From the NCBI RefSeq assembly GCF_003600355.1, contig NZ_CP032416.1:2748183-2812182 (forward strand): DNA of 64,000 bases, read 5' to 3'. This DNA comes from Clostridium fermenticellae (lineage in GTDB: Bacteria; Bacillota; Clostridia; Clostridiales; Clostridiaceae). The notes under the pieces were generated by a model. The model worked only from the letters and a program-made list of their open reading frames with translations, did no database searches and was not told the origin of the DNA. The position numbers and the translations under genes were made by a program. Each line of letters starts with the position of its first letter. Positions within the stretch are counted from its first letter, which is position 1. Of the stretch, positions 38,193 to 46,671 are shown piece after piece.

Positions 38193-38461
38193 TTTTTCTC
38201 CCATCCTTATTAAATTATTATGATTCGTTATGTTATACATTATCTACACTTAAAATTAAAATTACATTAAGATAACCTTAAGCTTCTATAAAATTTGTTA
38301 TGTTATTAAATTTCGAAAAAATAATAAGGTGAAATAAACTCCGTTCCTCATCTTTAAAATATACCAAGAAACTTTAATGTAATTTTAATGTTCCAAAGGT
38401 AATATAATAATAAATTTTCACAGTTGTATACAAAAACATAAAACAGAAAGGATATTTTAAT

Positions 38462-39052
38462 ATGAATATGGAGTTTTTTAGATTAATAAACAACCTAGCA
38501 AATAAAAATATAGTTCTGGACAAGATAATGATTTTCTTTTCAAAGGATGTGCCGTATATCTTTATGGGTATTGTTGCATTAGTATTTATTTGGGGAATTA
38601 TCAAAAGAAATGATAATTATAGAAAAGCATCTGTAAATACATTTATTGTTACAGTAATTAATTTAATGCTGAGTTTTATAATTGGAAGTATATATTATAT
38701 GGATAGACCTTTTGTACATAATAAGGTTAATTTATTAGTTCCACATGTTAAAGATGCATCCCTTCCAAGTGATCATGCCACAGGAACAATGAGTATAGCC
38801 TTAGGTTTAGGAAGGTACAATAGGATAATTAAAATTATACTGACAATATTATCAATAATGGTGGGATTCTCAAGAGTATATGTTGGAAATCACTATCCTT
38901 TAGATGTCATTAGTGCATATATTATGGTGTTTATTACAAACTACTTATATAACTTATTATTAAAAAATATAATTGAAGAAATTTATATGAAGATTGAAAA
39001 GTTATTACTAAATAAAACAAAATTTTATAAAAATTCAGGAGAAATATATTAA
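38462..39052 (+). CDS. PAP2-family phosphatase, undecaprenyl-diphosphatase-like
   Basis: A 196-residue membrane protein with the three PAP2 motifs: MDRPF (from KxxxxxxRP, the lysine region here shortened), LPSDHAT with the catalytic-domain His, and SRVYVGNHYPLDV with the nucleophile His. This fits BcrC-like undecaprenyl-pyrophosphate phosphatases that recycle the lipid carrier of wall synthesis. Five to six helices are expected. It is divergent to the dedA-type gene across a 269-nt gap that holds no further gene. First ATG taken; MEFF two codons later is also possible. Confidence 0.9.
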   Translation: MNMEFFRLINNLANKNIVLDKIMIFFSKDVPYIFMGIVALVFIWGIIKRNDNYRKASVNTFIVTVINLMLSFIIGSIYYMDRPFVHNKVNLLVPHVKDASLPSDHATGTMSIALGLGRYNRIIKIILTILSIMVGFSRVYVGNHYPLDVISAYIMVFITNYLYNLLLKNIIEEIYMKIEKLLLNKTKFYKNSGEIY

Positions 39053-39194
39053 CTATGAGAAAATTAGTTTAAGCTGCAAGAGCAGGTGTTTGTTATTATA
39101 TCAAATTCAAAAAAATTTAATGCAAATAGAAGTATATTTCATATAGGGTTTATAAATAAAAGTTTGATTCATCCTCCAGTCGGGATTTCCAAAA

Positions 39195-40058
39195 CTATTT
39201 CACTAAAAGTAATAAAGTACCTATGACGATTATTATTAATCCACAAAATGACTTTTTCGTAAGTTTTTCTTTTAAAATAAAATATGAAAATACAATTGAA
39301 ATAACAATGCTCAATTTATCTATAGGTACAACTACACTTGCAAGTCCATTTTGTAGGGCCCTATAATAGCAAAGCCAGGAAGCTCCTGTTGTAATTCCTG
39401 AAAGGCAAATAAATAGACAGCTTCTTTTATCAATGTTTTTAATTTCATTTTGTTTTTTTGAAACCAAAACTAATACCCACGCCATAAGTAATACAACAAT
39501 TGTTCTAATTGCAGTTCCTAAATTTGATTCAACTCCACTGATTCCTACTTTTCCAAGAATTGAAGTCAAACTTGCAAATATTGCTGAAAAGACCGCATAA
39601 AATAACCATCTGCTATCTATGATTTCTTTGTTTTCCACTTTCCTTTTAGTTATCATCATGTATGTTCCTATTCCTATAGCACACATGCCAATAAATTTTA
39701 TCCAAGTAATCTTTTCACCTAATAAGATAAAAGCTAAAATCATAGTTAATACTGTACTTGATTTATCAATTGGTGTTACTTTATTTACATCTCCAAGCTG
39801 AAGGGCTTTAAAATAACAAAGCCAGGAAGCTCCTGTTGCCAGTCCTGACAATATCAAAAAAAGCAGGTTTTGTCTGCTTATTTGACAAATCATATTTTGG
39901 GATCCAACAATAATAACCATTAGCCATGAAAAAATTAATATAACAATAGTTCTGATTGCAGTTGCCAGATTAGAATCTGTTTTTTTTATTCCAATCTTAG
40001 CTAAAATAGCTGTAATTCCAGCAAAAAATGCTGAGCCAAATGCAAATAATATCCACAT
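39195..40058 (-). CDS. EamA-type DMT transporter
   Basis: A 287-residue permease with ten helices in two EamA repeats. The two halves are unusually alike: SNLATAIRTIVILIFSW against SNLGTAIRTIVVLLMAW, and LATGASWLCYFKALQLG against ITTGASWLCYYRALQNG, both with a PIDK motif. At DNA level a 21-nt stretch around 39371 and 39821 is repeated. The EamA superfamily exports or imports metabolites; the substrate is unknown. Start ATG after AGGAAA. Single gene. Confidence 0.92.
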   Translation of the reverse strand: MWILFAFGSAFFAGITAILAKIGIKKTDSNLATAIRTIVILIFSWLMVIIVGSQNMICQISRQNLLFLILSGLATGASWLCYFKALQLGDVNKVTPIDKSSTVLTMILAFILLGEKITWIKFIGMCAIGIGTYMMITKRKVENKEIIDSRWLFYAVFSAIFASLTSILGKVGISGVESNLGTAIRTIVVLLMAWVLVLVSKKQNEIKNIDKRSCLFICLSGITTGASWLCYYRALQNGLASVVVPIDKLSIVISIVFSYFILKEKLTKKSFCGLIIIVIGTLLLLVK

Positions 40059-40258
40059 TAAAATTTCCTTCTTCCTGTTTACGTAGTGAAAATTTTATTA
40101 CTACTATGCATAGCAAACCGTATAAACCTTCCTCATTTCTGAAAGGAAACTATTTACTATTTAAATTTAGAAAAATTACTTTTAATATTATAATAATATG
40201 AGCCTAAAGGTTTTAGCTCATGTTATTGAAAATATAACTATTTAGTTCTCATAAATAC

Positions 40259-40665
40259 TTATTTATATATAATATGTTTATCCAAATTTTTACCAACTAA
40301 TGGAACTGCATTTTGTATTTCAACTTTACTAAAATCGTTACCTATGCTTAAAATAAAATTCACAATATTTTCTGCAGTATATGGATTACTAAAGACTTTT
40401 TGAGCATGTTTAATTTTGTTTAGTCTAATTCCACCATCTGTAATCAGACTATTGATAATGCTTTGTATGTTATTAATATCACTGCATACTACTCCAAGAT
40501 TGTATTTTTCAATAAATTTCGGATTTTCCTCTTCCTGCCCTGGTAGGGCACCTGTTATTATTAATGGGACATTGCATGCTATAACTTCCATCATAACATT
40601 TGGACTTCCTCTCGTAAATGCTATATCAGAAGATATCATTAAATCCTGTATATCTAACAGCTTTT
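40259..40665 (-). pseudogene. C-terminal fragment of a GT28-type diacylglycerol glycosyltransferase
   Basis: Only the last ~135 residues of a family-28 glycosyltransferase (MGDG synthase/UgtP type) remain: DLMISSDIAFTRGSPNVMMEVIACNVPLIIT, then the characteristic PGQEEENPKFIEKYNLGVV. Full enzymes are ~380 residues and transfer sugar to diacylglycerol. The similarity begins abruptly near 40665, where an MFS gene fragment starts on the other strand, so both lost their 5' ends, probably in one deletion. A hairpin of moderate strength follows the stop at ~40200-40226. Confidence 0.75.
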
Positions 40666-40989
40666 GATAATATAATTATAGGATTATTCCCTCCACTTTT
40701 TTCATCTATTGCAAATGATTTGAATATACACGTGTATTCATTAGGAATTGTTTCAGCTATTAATATTTTAATTACATCTCTTTCGTCAATTTTCTGGGGT
40801 TGCCTTGCGGGAAAATTTAATAGAAAAGGTCTTATTATGATAGGTACTATTTTTTTGTCAGTATCAGTATACTTAACTTCACGCTGCAGCAGTTATACTC
40901 AACTCTTTATTTTTCAACTTTTTACTGGATTAGGACTTGGATGTATAGCTTCAATTGGATTTAGCGTTTTAACTGATTATATTCCTTAA
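40618..40989 (+). pseudogene. MFS transporter fragment, truncated at both ends
   Basis: From about 40660 the plus strand codes for ~110 residues of a major facilitator permease: FDNIIIGLFPPLFSSIANDLNI (first helix), then WGCLAGKFNRKGLIMIGT, the motif-A-like loop between helices 2 and 3. It stops at TDYIP (40989), less than a third of the usual ~400 residues. The first 12 codons of the open frame overlap the glycosyltransferase fragment on the other strand and are not MFS-like. A relic; a functional product is very unlikely. Confidence 0.75.
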
Positions 40990-41028
40990 TGTTTTTTTTA
41001 CATTAAACTTACATCACCTAAAAGTAAA

Positions 41029-41062
41029 GGCTATACATTCTTTCGAATAAGAATGTATAGCC
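41029..41062 (-). terminator. Terminator of glmS
   Basis: GGCTATACATTCTT (41029-41042) and AAGAATGTATAGCC (41049-41062) are perfect 14-bp arms around a 6-nt loop, 33 nt after the glmS stop. Confidence 0.8.
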
Positions 41063-41094
41063 TCACTGCTAAAATTTATATTAGTTAATAATAA

Positions 41095-42921
41095 TTATTC
41101 AACAGTAACTGACTTCGCAAGATTACGCGGTTTATCAACATCGCATCCTTTTTGAACCGACATATAATATGCCAAAAGTTGAAGTGGAATTACTGTAAGA
41201 ACCGGCAAAAGTATATTATTGATCTTTGGCACGTATAATACCGAATCAACAGCTTTTTCCATATCAGTATTGCCTTCCACTGTGAATCCCAGGACTTTTG
41301 CTCCTCTTGTTGTAACCTCTCTTATATTACTTATCATTTTCTCATACAGATCAGTCTGAGTTGCAAGCGCCACTACTATAGTTCCATCTTCAATTAATGC
41401 TATAGTTCCGTGTTTTAATTCTCCACCAGCATAAGCCTCCGAGTGTATATATGATATTTCCTTCAGTTTAAGTGAACCTTCCATTGCTACTGCATAGTCA
41501 AGACCCCTCCCAAGGAAAAACATATCCTTGTACATATAAGTTTTTGAAGCAAATTTCTGGAGGACTTCTTTTTGCTCAAGCATTTTCTTTGCTCTTTCAG
41601 GAAGTTCAAGCATATCATTTTTTATTGATTCTGCCTCTTCTTTAGTTATAGTATTTCTATTTTGTGCAAAGAATAATGCCAGCATATACATAGTAATAAG
41701 CTGAGTTGTATAAGCCTTAGTCGATGCAACTGCAATTTCAGGTCCTGCCCAAGTATATAAAACATCATCGGCTTCCCTTGATACAGTACTTCCAACAACA
41801 TTCGTAATTGCTATTACTCTCGCACCATGAACTTTTGCTTCTCTTAAAGCTGCTAAGGTATCTGCAGTTTCCCCAGATTGACTTATAACAATCATCAAAG
41901 TTTTATTATCTATAATAGGATTTCTATATCTAAATTCTGAGGCAATATCAACCTCTACAGGTATTCTTGCCAGTCTTTCTATCACATATTTTCCTACTAT
42001 TCCAGCGTGATATGCTGTTCCACAAGCCACTATATAAATTTTTTGGATGCTCTCTAGTTGTTCTTTAGTAATCTTTATATCATCTAATTTTATAGGTTCA
42101 TTAGGCATAACTCTTGAAATCATAGTATCTCTTATAGCCTTAGGTTGTTCATAGATTTCCTTCATCATAAAATGTTCAAATCCATCTTTTTCTGCTGCAT
42201 TAGCATCCCAGGTTACATGATTAAGTTTTTTCTCTATTTTTTCTCCCTCAGCCGAGTATATCTCTACTCCATCTTTAGATAATACTACAAACTCTTTATC
42301 ATCTAAATAGTATACATCTCTTGTATGATTTAATATTGCCGGAACATCAGATGCTACAAATGCCTCACCATCTCCAACTCCTGCAATAAGCGGGCTGTCT
42401 TTTCTTACTGCCACAACTTTATCTGGTTCTTTTGAACATATAACTCCTATTGCATAACTTCCTTCAAGTTTAGCCGTAGCTTTCATAACTGCATCTAATA
42501 AATCTCCATCATAATAATAATCAACTAAATGAGGTATAACTTCTGTATCTGTATCCGAAACAAATCTATATCCTTTTGATACCAACCATTCTCTTAAGTG
42601 TACATAATTTTCTATTATTCCATTATGCACAACACTTATAGTTCCTTCATAATTACTATGAGGATGTGAATTCATATCTGAAGGCTCACCATGAGTTGCC
42701 CATCTTGTATGCCCTATTCCTACTCTTCCTTCTAAAGGTTCCTTATTAAGCTTTTCCTCAAGTTTTGCAAGTCTGCCTTTGCATTTCATAACATTTATTC
42801 GTTCACCATCAAGTATAGCAACACCTGCAGAATCATATCCTCTATATTCAAGTTTACTCAATCCTTCAATCAAGACTGACTGAGCCTGATTTTTTCCGAC
42901 ATAACCAACTATTCCGCACAT
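41095..42921 (-). CDS. glmS: Glutamine-fructose-6-phosphate aminotransferase
   Basis: GlmS makes glucosamine-6-phosphate from fructose-6-phosphate and glutamine, the entry to amino-sugar and wall synthesis. From ATG 42921 the protein begins MCGIVGYVG, so the nucleophile Cys is next to the initiator Met as required. An Ntn glutaminase domain (1-~240) is followed by two SIS sugar-isomerase domains (CGTAYHAGIVGKY; VASTKAYTTQL; end DVDKPRNLAKSVTVE). Length 608 is standard. RBS GGGAG. A glmS ribozyme upstream should cut the mRNA when glucosamine-6-phosphate is high. Confidence 0.98.
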   Translation of the reverse strand: MCGIVGYVGKNQAQSVLIEGLSKLEYRGYDSAGVAILDGERINVMKCKGRLAKLEEKLNKEPLEGRVGIGHTRWATHGEPSDMNSHPHSNYEGTISVVHNGIIENYVHLREWLVSKGYRFVSDTDTEVIPHLVDYYYDGDLLDAVMKATAKLEGSYAIGVICSKEPDKVVAVRKDSPLIAGVGDGEAFVASDVPAILNHTRDVYYLDDKEFVVLSKDGVEIYSAEGEKIEKKLNHVTWDANAAEKDGFEHFMMKEIYEQPKAIRDTMISRVMPNEPIKLDDIKITKEQLESIQKIYIVACGTAYHAGIVGKYVIERLARIPVEVDIASEFRYRNPIIDNKTLMIVISQSGETADTLAALREAKVHGARVIAITNVVGSTVSREADDVLYTWAGPEIAVASTKAYTTQLITMYMLALFFAQNRNTITKEEAESIKNDMLELPERAKKMLEQKEVLQKFASKTYMYKDMFFLGRGLDYAVAMEGSLKLKEISYIHSEAYAGGELKHGTIALIEDGTIVVALATQTDLYEKMISNIREVTTRGAKVLGFTVEGNTDMEKAVDSVLYVPKINNILLPVLTVIPLQLLAYYMSVQKGCDVDKPRNLAKSVTVE

Positions 42922-43059
42922 AAAAATCTCCCTTTCTTTATCTTCCATTACTATTTATTGTTTTATTTTTACCTAAAATTATTTTTACAGCTCCTTATTT
43001 TGGCAATAAATAACTATTCTCTCCTAAATTTAAAATTTGAAGAGAGTAATAATAAAGGC

Positions 43060-43229
43060 AACTAAGGTTTTAACACCAGATTGATGTTGTTACAGAAATT
43101 ACTTTCTGCTTTTATCAATCGTTAACGGTAGTGCGATACCGTGGGGCACCCGCCGAAGATTCGATACTCCCCATCCTCGTCAACTCAAGTAAAATTTACA
43201 TTTTAAATATAAACTTAAGTTCTGGCGCT
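43060..43229 (-). ncRNA. glmS ribozyme riboswitch
   Basis: The minus strand carries the conserved glmS ribozyme core: cleavage-site AGCGCCAGAACT (cut before the G at 43228), P1 arms CTTAAGT and ACTTGAG, the core GTTGACGAGGATGGGGAGTA, TCGGCGGGTGCCCCACGG, then a P3-type hairpin CGGTATCGCACTACCG and a P4-type stem with GATTGAT/ATCAATC. The 3' edge is approximate. On binding glucosamine-6-phosphate it cleaves itself and the glmS mRNA is degraded. Between it and glmS (42922-43059) I see only an AT-rich spacer with a short inverted repeat at ~43019-43046. Confidence 0.95.
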
Positions 43230-43267
43230 TTGGTTAAATATTGCGAATTTTCACCTCCTGAAATAAT

Positions 43268-43295
43268 ATAATATAAGCCTTAAACAAGCTGTCAA
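43268..43295 (-). promoter_or_regulatory. Promoter of glmS
   Basis: TTGACA (43290-43295), 16-nt spacer, TATTAT (43268-43273) on the minus strand. Transcription would begin near 43260, ~30 nt before the ribozyme cleavage site. Confidence 0.65.
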
Positions 43296-43520
43296 TACAT
43301 TATACTATTTAAGTTTATTTTCTGTCAAATTAAAACACAACCTATTAATTGCAAGTTTAATGCCCTCTAACGCCACTCAATTCTATAATTCTATTATAAT
43401 TTCACATGCAATATTCTTTAATTATTCATAAATATTATATATACTATATATGAATATTACTTAAATATAATTTTGTGCCAAAAATCATTATATTTTAATA
43501 ATAAAAAAGGGGTGATATTA

Positions 43521-44690
43521 ATGAACAATTTTGAATTTAGAAATCCTACTAGAATCATATTTGGGAAAGGCACTGAAAATAATATTGGCAGAGAAATAAA
43601 AAAATATACTAACAGAATACTATTATGCTATGGTGGTGGAAGCATAAAAAAATCTGGTTTATATAGCAGAGTAGTTACGTCTCTAAAAGAAAACAATATT
43701 GAATTTATTGAGCTTTCAGGTATAAAACCAAACCCAAGATTAAATCTTGTAAAGAAAGGAATAGATTTATGTCGTCAAAATGATATAAATTTCGTCATGT
43801 CTGTTGGAGGAGGAAGTGCAGCTGATACGGCTAAAGCAATTGCTGTTGGAGTTCCTTATAATGGAGACGTATGGGACTTTTATATTGGAAAAGTCAAAGT
43901 TAAAGAGGCATTACCTATAGCTGTAATTTTAACTCTGCCTGCTACCGGAACCGAATCAAGCAATAGTTCTGTAATTACAAATGAAGATGGTTTATATAAA
44001 AAGGGACTAAATTCTGAACTTATAAGACCTACTTTTTCAATAATGAACCCTGAACTTACATATACCCTTCCCGCTTATCAAACATCATGCGGAATATCTG
44101 ATATCATGGCTCATACAATGGAGAGATATTTTACAAATGTTGATCATGTAGATCTTACTGATAGATTGTGTGAAGCAACCTTAAAAACTGTCATAAACAA
44201 TGCTAAAATTTTAATAAAACATCCCAAAAATTATGACGCAAGAGCTGAAATTATGTGGTCTGGTACAATAGCTCATAATGGTCTTTTAAACACTGGCAGG
44301 ATAGGTGATTGGGGTTCACACAAAATTGAACATGAATTGAGTGCAATTTATGATATAGCTCATGGAGCAGGTCTTTCAATTGTATTTCCTGCATGGATGA
44401 AATATGTTTACAAACACAATGTAAACTTATTTGTTCAATTTGCTGTTAGAGTATGGGATGTGGATCTATCATTTAGTTCATATGAAAATATTGCATTAGA
44501 AGGTATTTCAAGACTTGAGCAATTTTTTAAGAAAATAGGTCTTCCTACTAAATTGTCTGATGCTAATATAGATGATAATAGATTTGAAGAAATGGCAAAT
44601 AAATGTACGGAGAATAATACAAAAACTGTTGGTCAATTTATAAAATTAGGTAAAGAGGATATAATAAATATATTAACCCTTGCCAGATAA
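43521..44690 (+). CDS. Iron-containing alcohol dehydrogenase, butanol dehydrogenase-like
   Basis: A 389-residue group III (iron-type) alcohol dehydrogenase resembling NADPH-dependent butanol dehydrogenases of clostridia. NAD(P)-binding GGGS (LLCYGGGSIKKSG and SVGGGSAADTAKAIA) lies in the N-terminal domain. The metal-binding histidines are in the C-terminal part: MAHTMERYF, GDWGSHKIEHELSAIYDIAHGAGL. I start at ATG 43521 (MNNFEFRNPTRIIFGKG) behind GGGGTGAT; the frame runs open from 43473. It may reduce aldehydes from fermentation to alcohols, but the real substrate is not shown. Single gene with strong terminator. Confidence 0.93.
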   Translation: MNNFEFRNPTRIIFGKGTENNIGREIKKYTNRILLCYGGGSIKKSGLYSRVVTSLKENNIEFIELSGIKPNPRLNLVKKGIDLCRQNDINFVMSVGGGSAADTAKAIAVGVPYNGDVWDFYIGKVKVKEALPIAVILTLPATGTESSNSSVITNEDGLYKKGLNSELIRPTFSIMNPELTYTLPAYQTSCGISDIMAHTMERYFTNVDHVDLTDRLCEATLKTVINNAKILIKHPKNYDARAEIMWSGTIAHNGLLNTGRIGDWGSHKIEHELSAIYDIAHGAGLSIVFPAWMKYVYKHNVNLFVQFAVRVWDVDLSFSSYENIALEGISRLEQFFKKIGLPTKLSDANIDDNRFEEMANKCTENNTKTVGQFIKLGKEDIINILTLAR

Positions 44691-44697
44691 TATACTA

Positions 44698-44738
44698 AAA
44701 ATGTGTTAGTAATTAAGTCTAAATTACTAACACATTTT
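44698..44738. terminator. Bidirectional terminator after the alcohol dehydrogenase gene
   Basis: AAAATGTGTTAGTAATT (44698-44714) and AATTACTAACACATTTT (44722-44738) are perfect 17-bp arms. A second small hairpin, CCCGG/CCGGG at ~44747-44763, lies towards the nitroreductase gene. Confidence 0.88.
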
Positions 44739-44779
44739 AACTTCACCCGGTATTATTACCCGGGACATATATAACAACA

Positions 44780-45352
44780 TTATATATTTAAAATTATTTC
44801 ATCCAAACTTCTTTTTGGAACATGATGCACTTTATTTTCATCTCTCCAATATTTTATATCACCATTTGAATTTGCAAGCTCAAGTACAACCTCTTCCTTT
44901 GGTTTTCCAATCGCCAATGCTAATATAATTTCATACTTATCATCAATATTTAAGCTTGCCTTTAATTCTTCCCTATTTATGTTTGCAAGCATACATCCAC
45001 CTAAATGTTTTTCAACAGCAGCAAGAAGTATAGTTTGCGCTGCTATTCCAGGATCAAATGATGGATTCTTGCTTATTGATGTATCATTAAGTATCAAAAT
45101 ATATGCACTTGGCTTCTCTCCCTCTTCAGGACCATTCCAATCTTTTAAATACCCTGCCCATCCTAAAGTTTTAAATATTTTTTCATTTCTATCTTCTATG
45201 TTTGAGATAATATACTTTAGAGGCTGAAGATTTGCACCTGATGCAGTTGACCTTGTAATATTCACTAATCCTTTTAAAGTTTCTCCTGAAATGCTTTCAT
45301 TCTGATAGAACCTTCTATATGACCTATTTTTTTTAACAAGTTCCTGTATCAT
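44780..45352 (-). CDS. Nitroreductase-family flavoprotein
   Basis: A 190-residue FMN-dependent nitroreductase-family protein. The phosphate/FMN contact RSYRRFYQ is at the N-terminus, SGANLQPLKYII follows, and the C-terminal GGCMLANINREEL with IGKP are typical. Such enzymes reduce nitro groups, quinones or flavins with NAD(P)H; the natural substrate is unknown. It starts at ATG behind GGGGGAAAA. It converges on the alcohol dehydrogenase gene. Confidence 0.88.
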   Translation of the reverse strand: MIQELVKKNRSYRRFYQNESISGETLKGLVNITRSTASGANLQPLKYIISNIEDRNEKIFKTLGWAGYLKDWNGPEEGEKPSAYILILNDTSISKNPSFDPGIAAQTILLAAVEKHLGGCMLANINREELKASLNIDDKYEIILALAIGKPKEEVVLELANSNGDIKYWRDENKVHHVPKRSLDEIILNI

Positions 45353-45451
45353 ATCTAATTTTCCCCCATTAACTATTTATTTATAATTATAATAATTCTA
45401 AATAAATAAAATATCAATAAAGAAAGTATGAAATAAAAATATATTTACGTA

Positions 45452-45480
45452 TTGATATTAACCGTAAATTGTATTAAAAT
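45452..45480 (+). promoter_or_regulatory. Promoter of tRNA-Thr(CGT)
   Basis: TTGATA (45452-45457), 17-nt spacer, TAAAAT (45475-45480), 42 nt before the tRNA. Confidence 0.6.
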
Positions 45481-45521
45481 TAAATAGTTAAGCGACTTTA
45501 AATAAGATATACTAAGAATGT

Positions 45522-45597
<76 letters not shown>

Positions 45598-45611
45598 AAG
45601 GTTAAAAAGTA

Positions 45612-45671
45612 AAACAGACCAGATCGTCTATTATTGTTTTTAAAAAGTAGTGTATAGACGGTCTGTTTTTT
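45612..45671 (+). terminator. Terminator of tRNA-Thr(CGT)
   Basis: ACAGAC (45614-45619) and CGTCTAT (45625-45631) pair with ATAGACG and GTCTGT (45654-45666), with a 5-nt bulge, followed by T. Confidence 0.75.
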
Positions 45672-45702
45672 ATGCAAATAAGTATGGATAGGCATTAATA
45701 AT

Positions 45703-45850
45703 TCACTGCTGCTGACTTTTATCAAACGCTGACATTCCATCCTGATATAAGGTTGCAACCAAAGAGAACATATCCTCTGTGGACAAATCTTTATCACGGC
45801 GCAGCCACAGCCTAAACCCAGAACATTTCATTTGCCATGTTTCGTTCGAT
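45703..45850 (-). pseudogene. Unrecognised C-terminal gene fragment, GC-richer than its surroundings
   Basis: The minus strand codes for ~45 residues that look like a real protein end: GFRLWLRRDKDLSTEDMFSL and a helical tail ending FDKSQQQ. Base composition here is about 45% G+C against ~30% nearby. The upstream (right) part of the frame to 45942 is antisense to another fragment and looks like shadow. I do not recognise the family; a helical regulator C-terminus (for example TetR type) is only a guess. Confidence 0.45.
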
Positions 45851-46180
45851 GACGGCAAGCTCCTTGGCATAGAACCTTTCGGTATGTACGGAACACCTAC
45901 TTTGGTCAATGTAAATGTAGTTGATGTTTCTGCTCTAGGCAAACAAATTCAAGCAGATAAAGATCCTAGCTTCCCTATGTCAATGGCTGGCAGAACTTTT
46001 CTGGCAGATGGCGTGACTGAAGTCAACAGTCCCTATCACCAATTTAAACCTATAACAGATGGATTTGAAGCAAAGACTGCTGTCTACTGGCCGGAACATA
46101 CACCAGATGAAATTGTATACGGCCATTCCCTGCATCTAGCCATGGAGTTTTTCCGGGGCGTCGAACTTACCGGGAAATAA
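45840..46180 (+). pseudogene. Unrecognised C-terminal gene fragment, opposite strand
   Basis: From about 45840 the plus strand codes for ~110 protein-like residues (FDDGKLLGIEPFGMYGTPTL onward, later ALGKQIQADKDPSFPMSMAG and EIVYGHSLHLAMEFFRG) ending at 46180. There is no start codon or ribosome binding site at the beginning; the open frame extends left only as the shadow of the minus-strand fragment. It is GC-richer than the neighbourhood, with codons such as CTG, GGC and CCG, so it may be acquired DNA. I do not recognise the family. Confidence 0.5.
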
Positions 46181-46241
46181 AAAACAAGGACTATTGGATT
46201 CAAAAGATTTAGAGATGATAACAAGATAGTCACTTAAAAAA

Positions 46242-46270
46242 TTGATATACTCTCTTCTAGGTAGTATAAC
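46242..46270 (+). promoter_or_regulatory. Orphan promoter without gene
   Basis: TTGATA (46242-46247), 17-nt spacer, TATAAC (46265-46270), followed at ~46299 by AGAAGGGAG, which resembles a ribosome binding site. No reading frame follows; the palindromic element begins at 46343. Confidence 0.35.
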
Positions 46271-46342
46271 GAGTGGAATAATAAAATTTGTTTACTTAGA
46301 AGGGAGCATTTTCAATATCATTTTATTTGTTTATACAGATTA

Positions 46343-46621
46343 GAAACACCGTATGTATAGGGTTTGTAATTCCAGGCTCAAGTTATACGTAAGCTGACAT
46401 TTCCAAAATGTAGGCACATTAAAAAATTTTTTAGTAAGTCTTAGTGAAGTATTTTTGAAAACCTTAGTAGATTTTATATGTTTGAGCCTGCGAGTTTATA
46501 AAATCTGCTTAGATTTTTATAAATACGAACTTAGACTTACTAGAAATTTTTTACGTGACGTATTTTGGAAATGTCAACTGGAGTATAACTTAAGTTTGGA
46601 ATTACAAATCCTATAGTTTCT
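46343..46621. repeat. 279-bp imperfect palindromic element (MITE-like)
   Basis: The two halves are inverted, imperfect copies of about 135 nt. Matching blocks, outside to inside, are AGAAAC; TTTGTAATTCCA; AAGTTATAC; TGACATTTCCAAAAT; TAGTAAGTCT; AGATTTTATA, and a centre with TTTGAGCCTGCGAG. Arms are about 46343-46477 and 46497-46621. There is no coding frame inside. It may be a miniature inverted-repeat element or the relic of one; as RNA it would fold into one very long hairpin. No clear target-site duplication was found beyond ATT at the edges. Confidence 0.85.
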
Positions 46622-46671
46622 ATTTTTACATGAAATATGACATTGGGTGCAATTTACTAATAGTGAAATAA

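Noticed and set aside
38374..38604. 76-codon minus-strand frame in front of the PAP2 gene
   Set aside because: It overlaps the PAP2 gene start antisense and has no ribosome binding site; the gap is better read as a divergent promoter region.
46343..46621. CRISPR array or insertion sequence at the palindrome
   Set aside because: There are no regularly spaced direct repeats and no transposase frame; the structure is one inverted pair.
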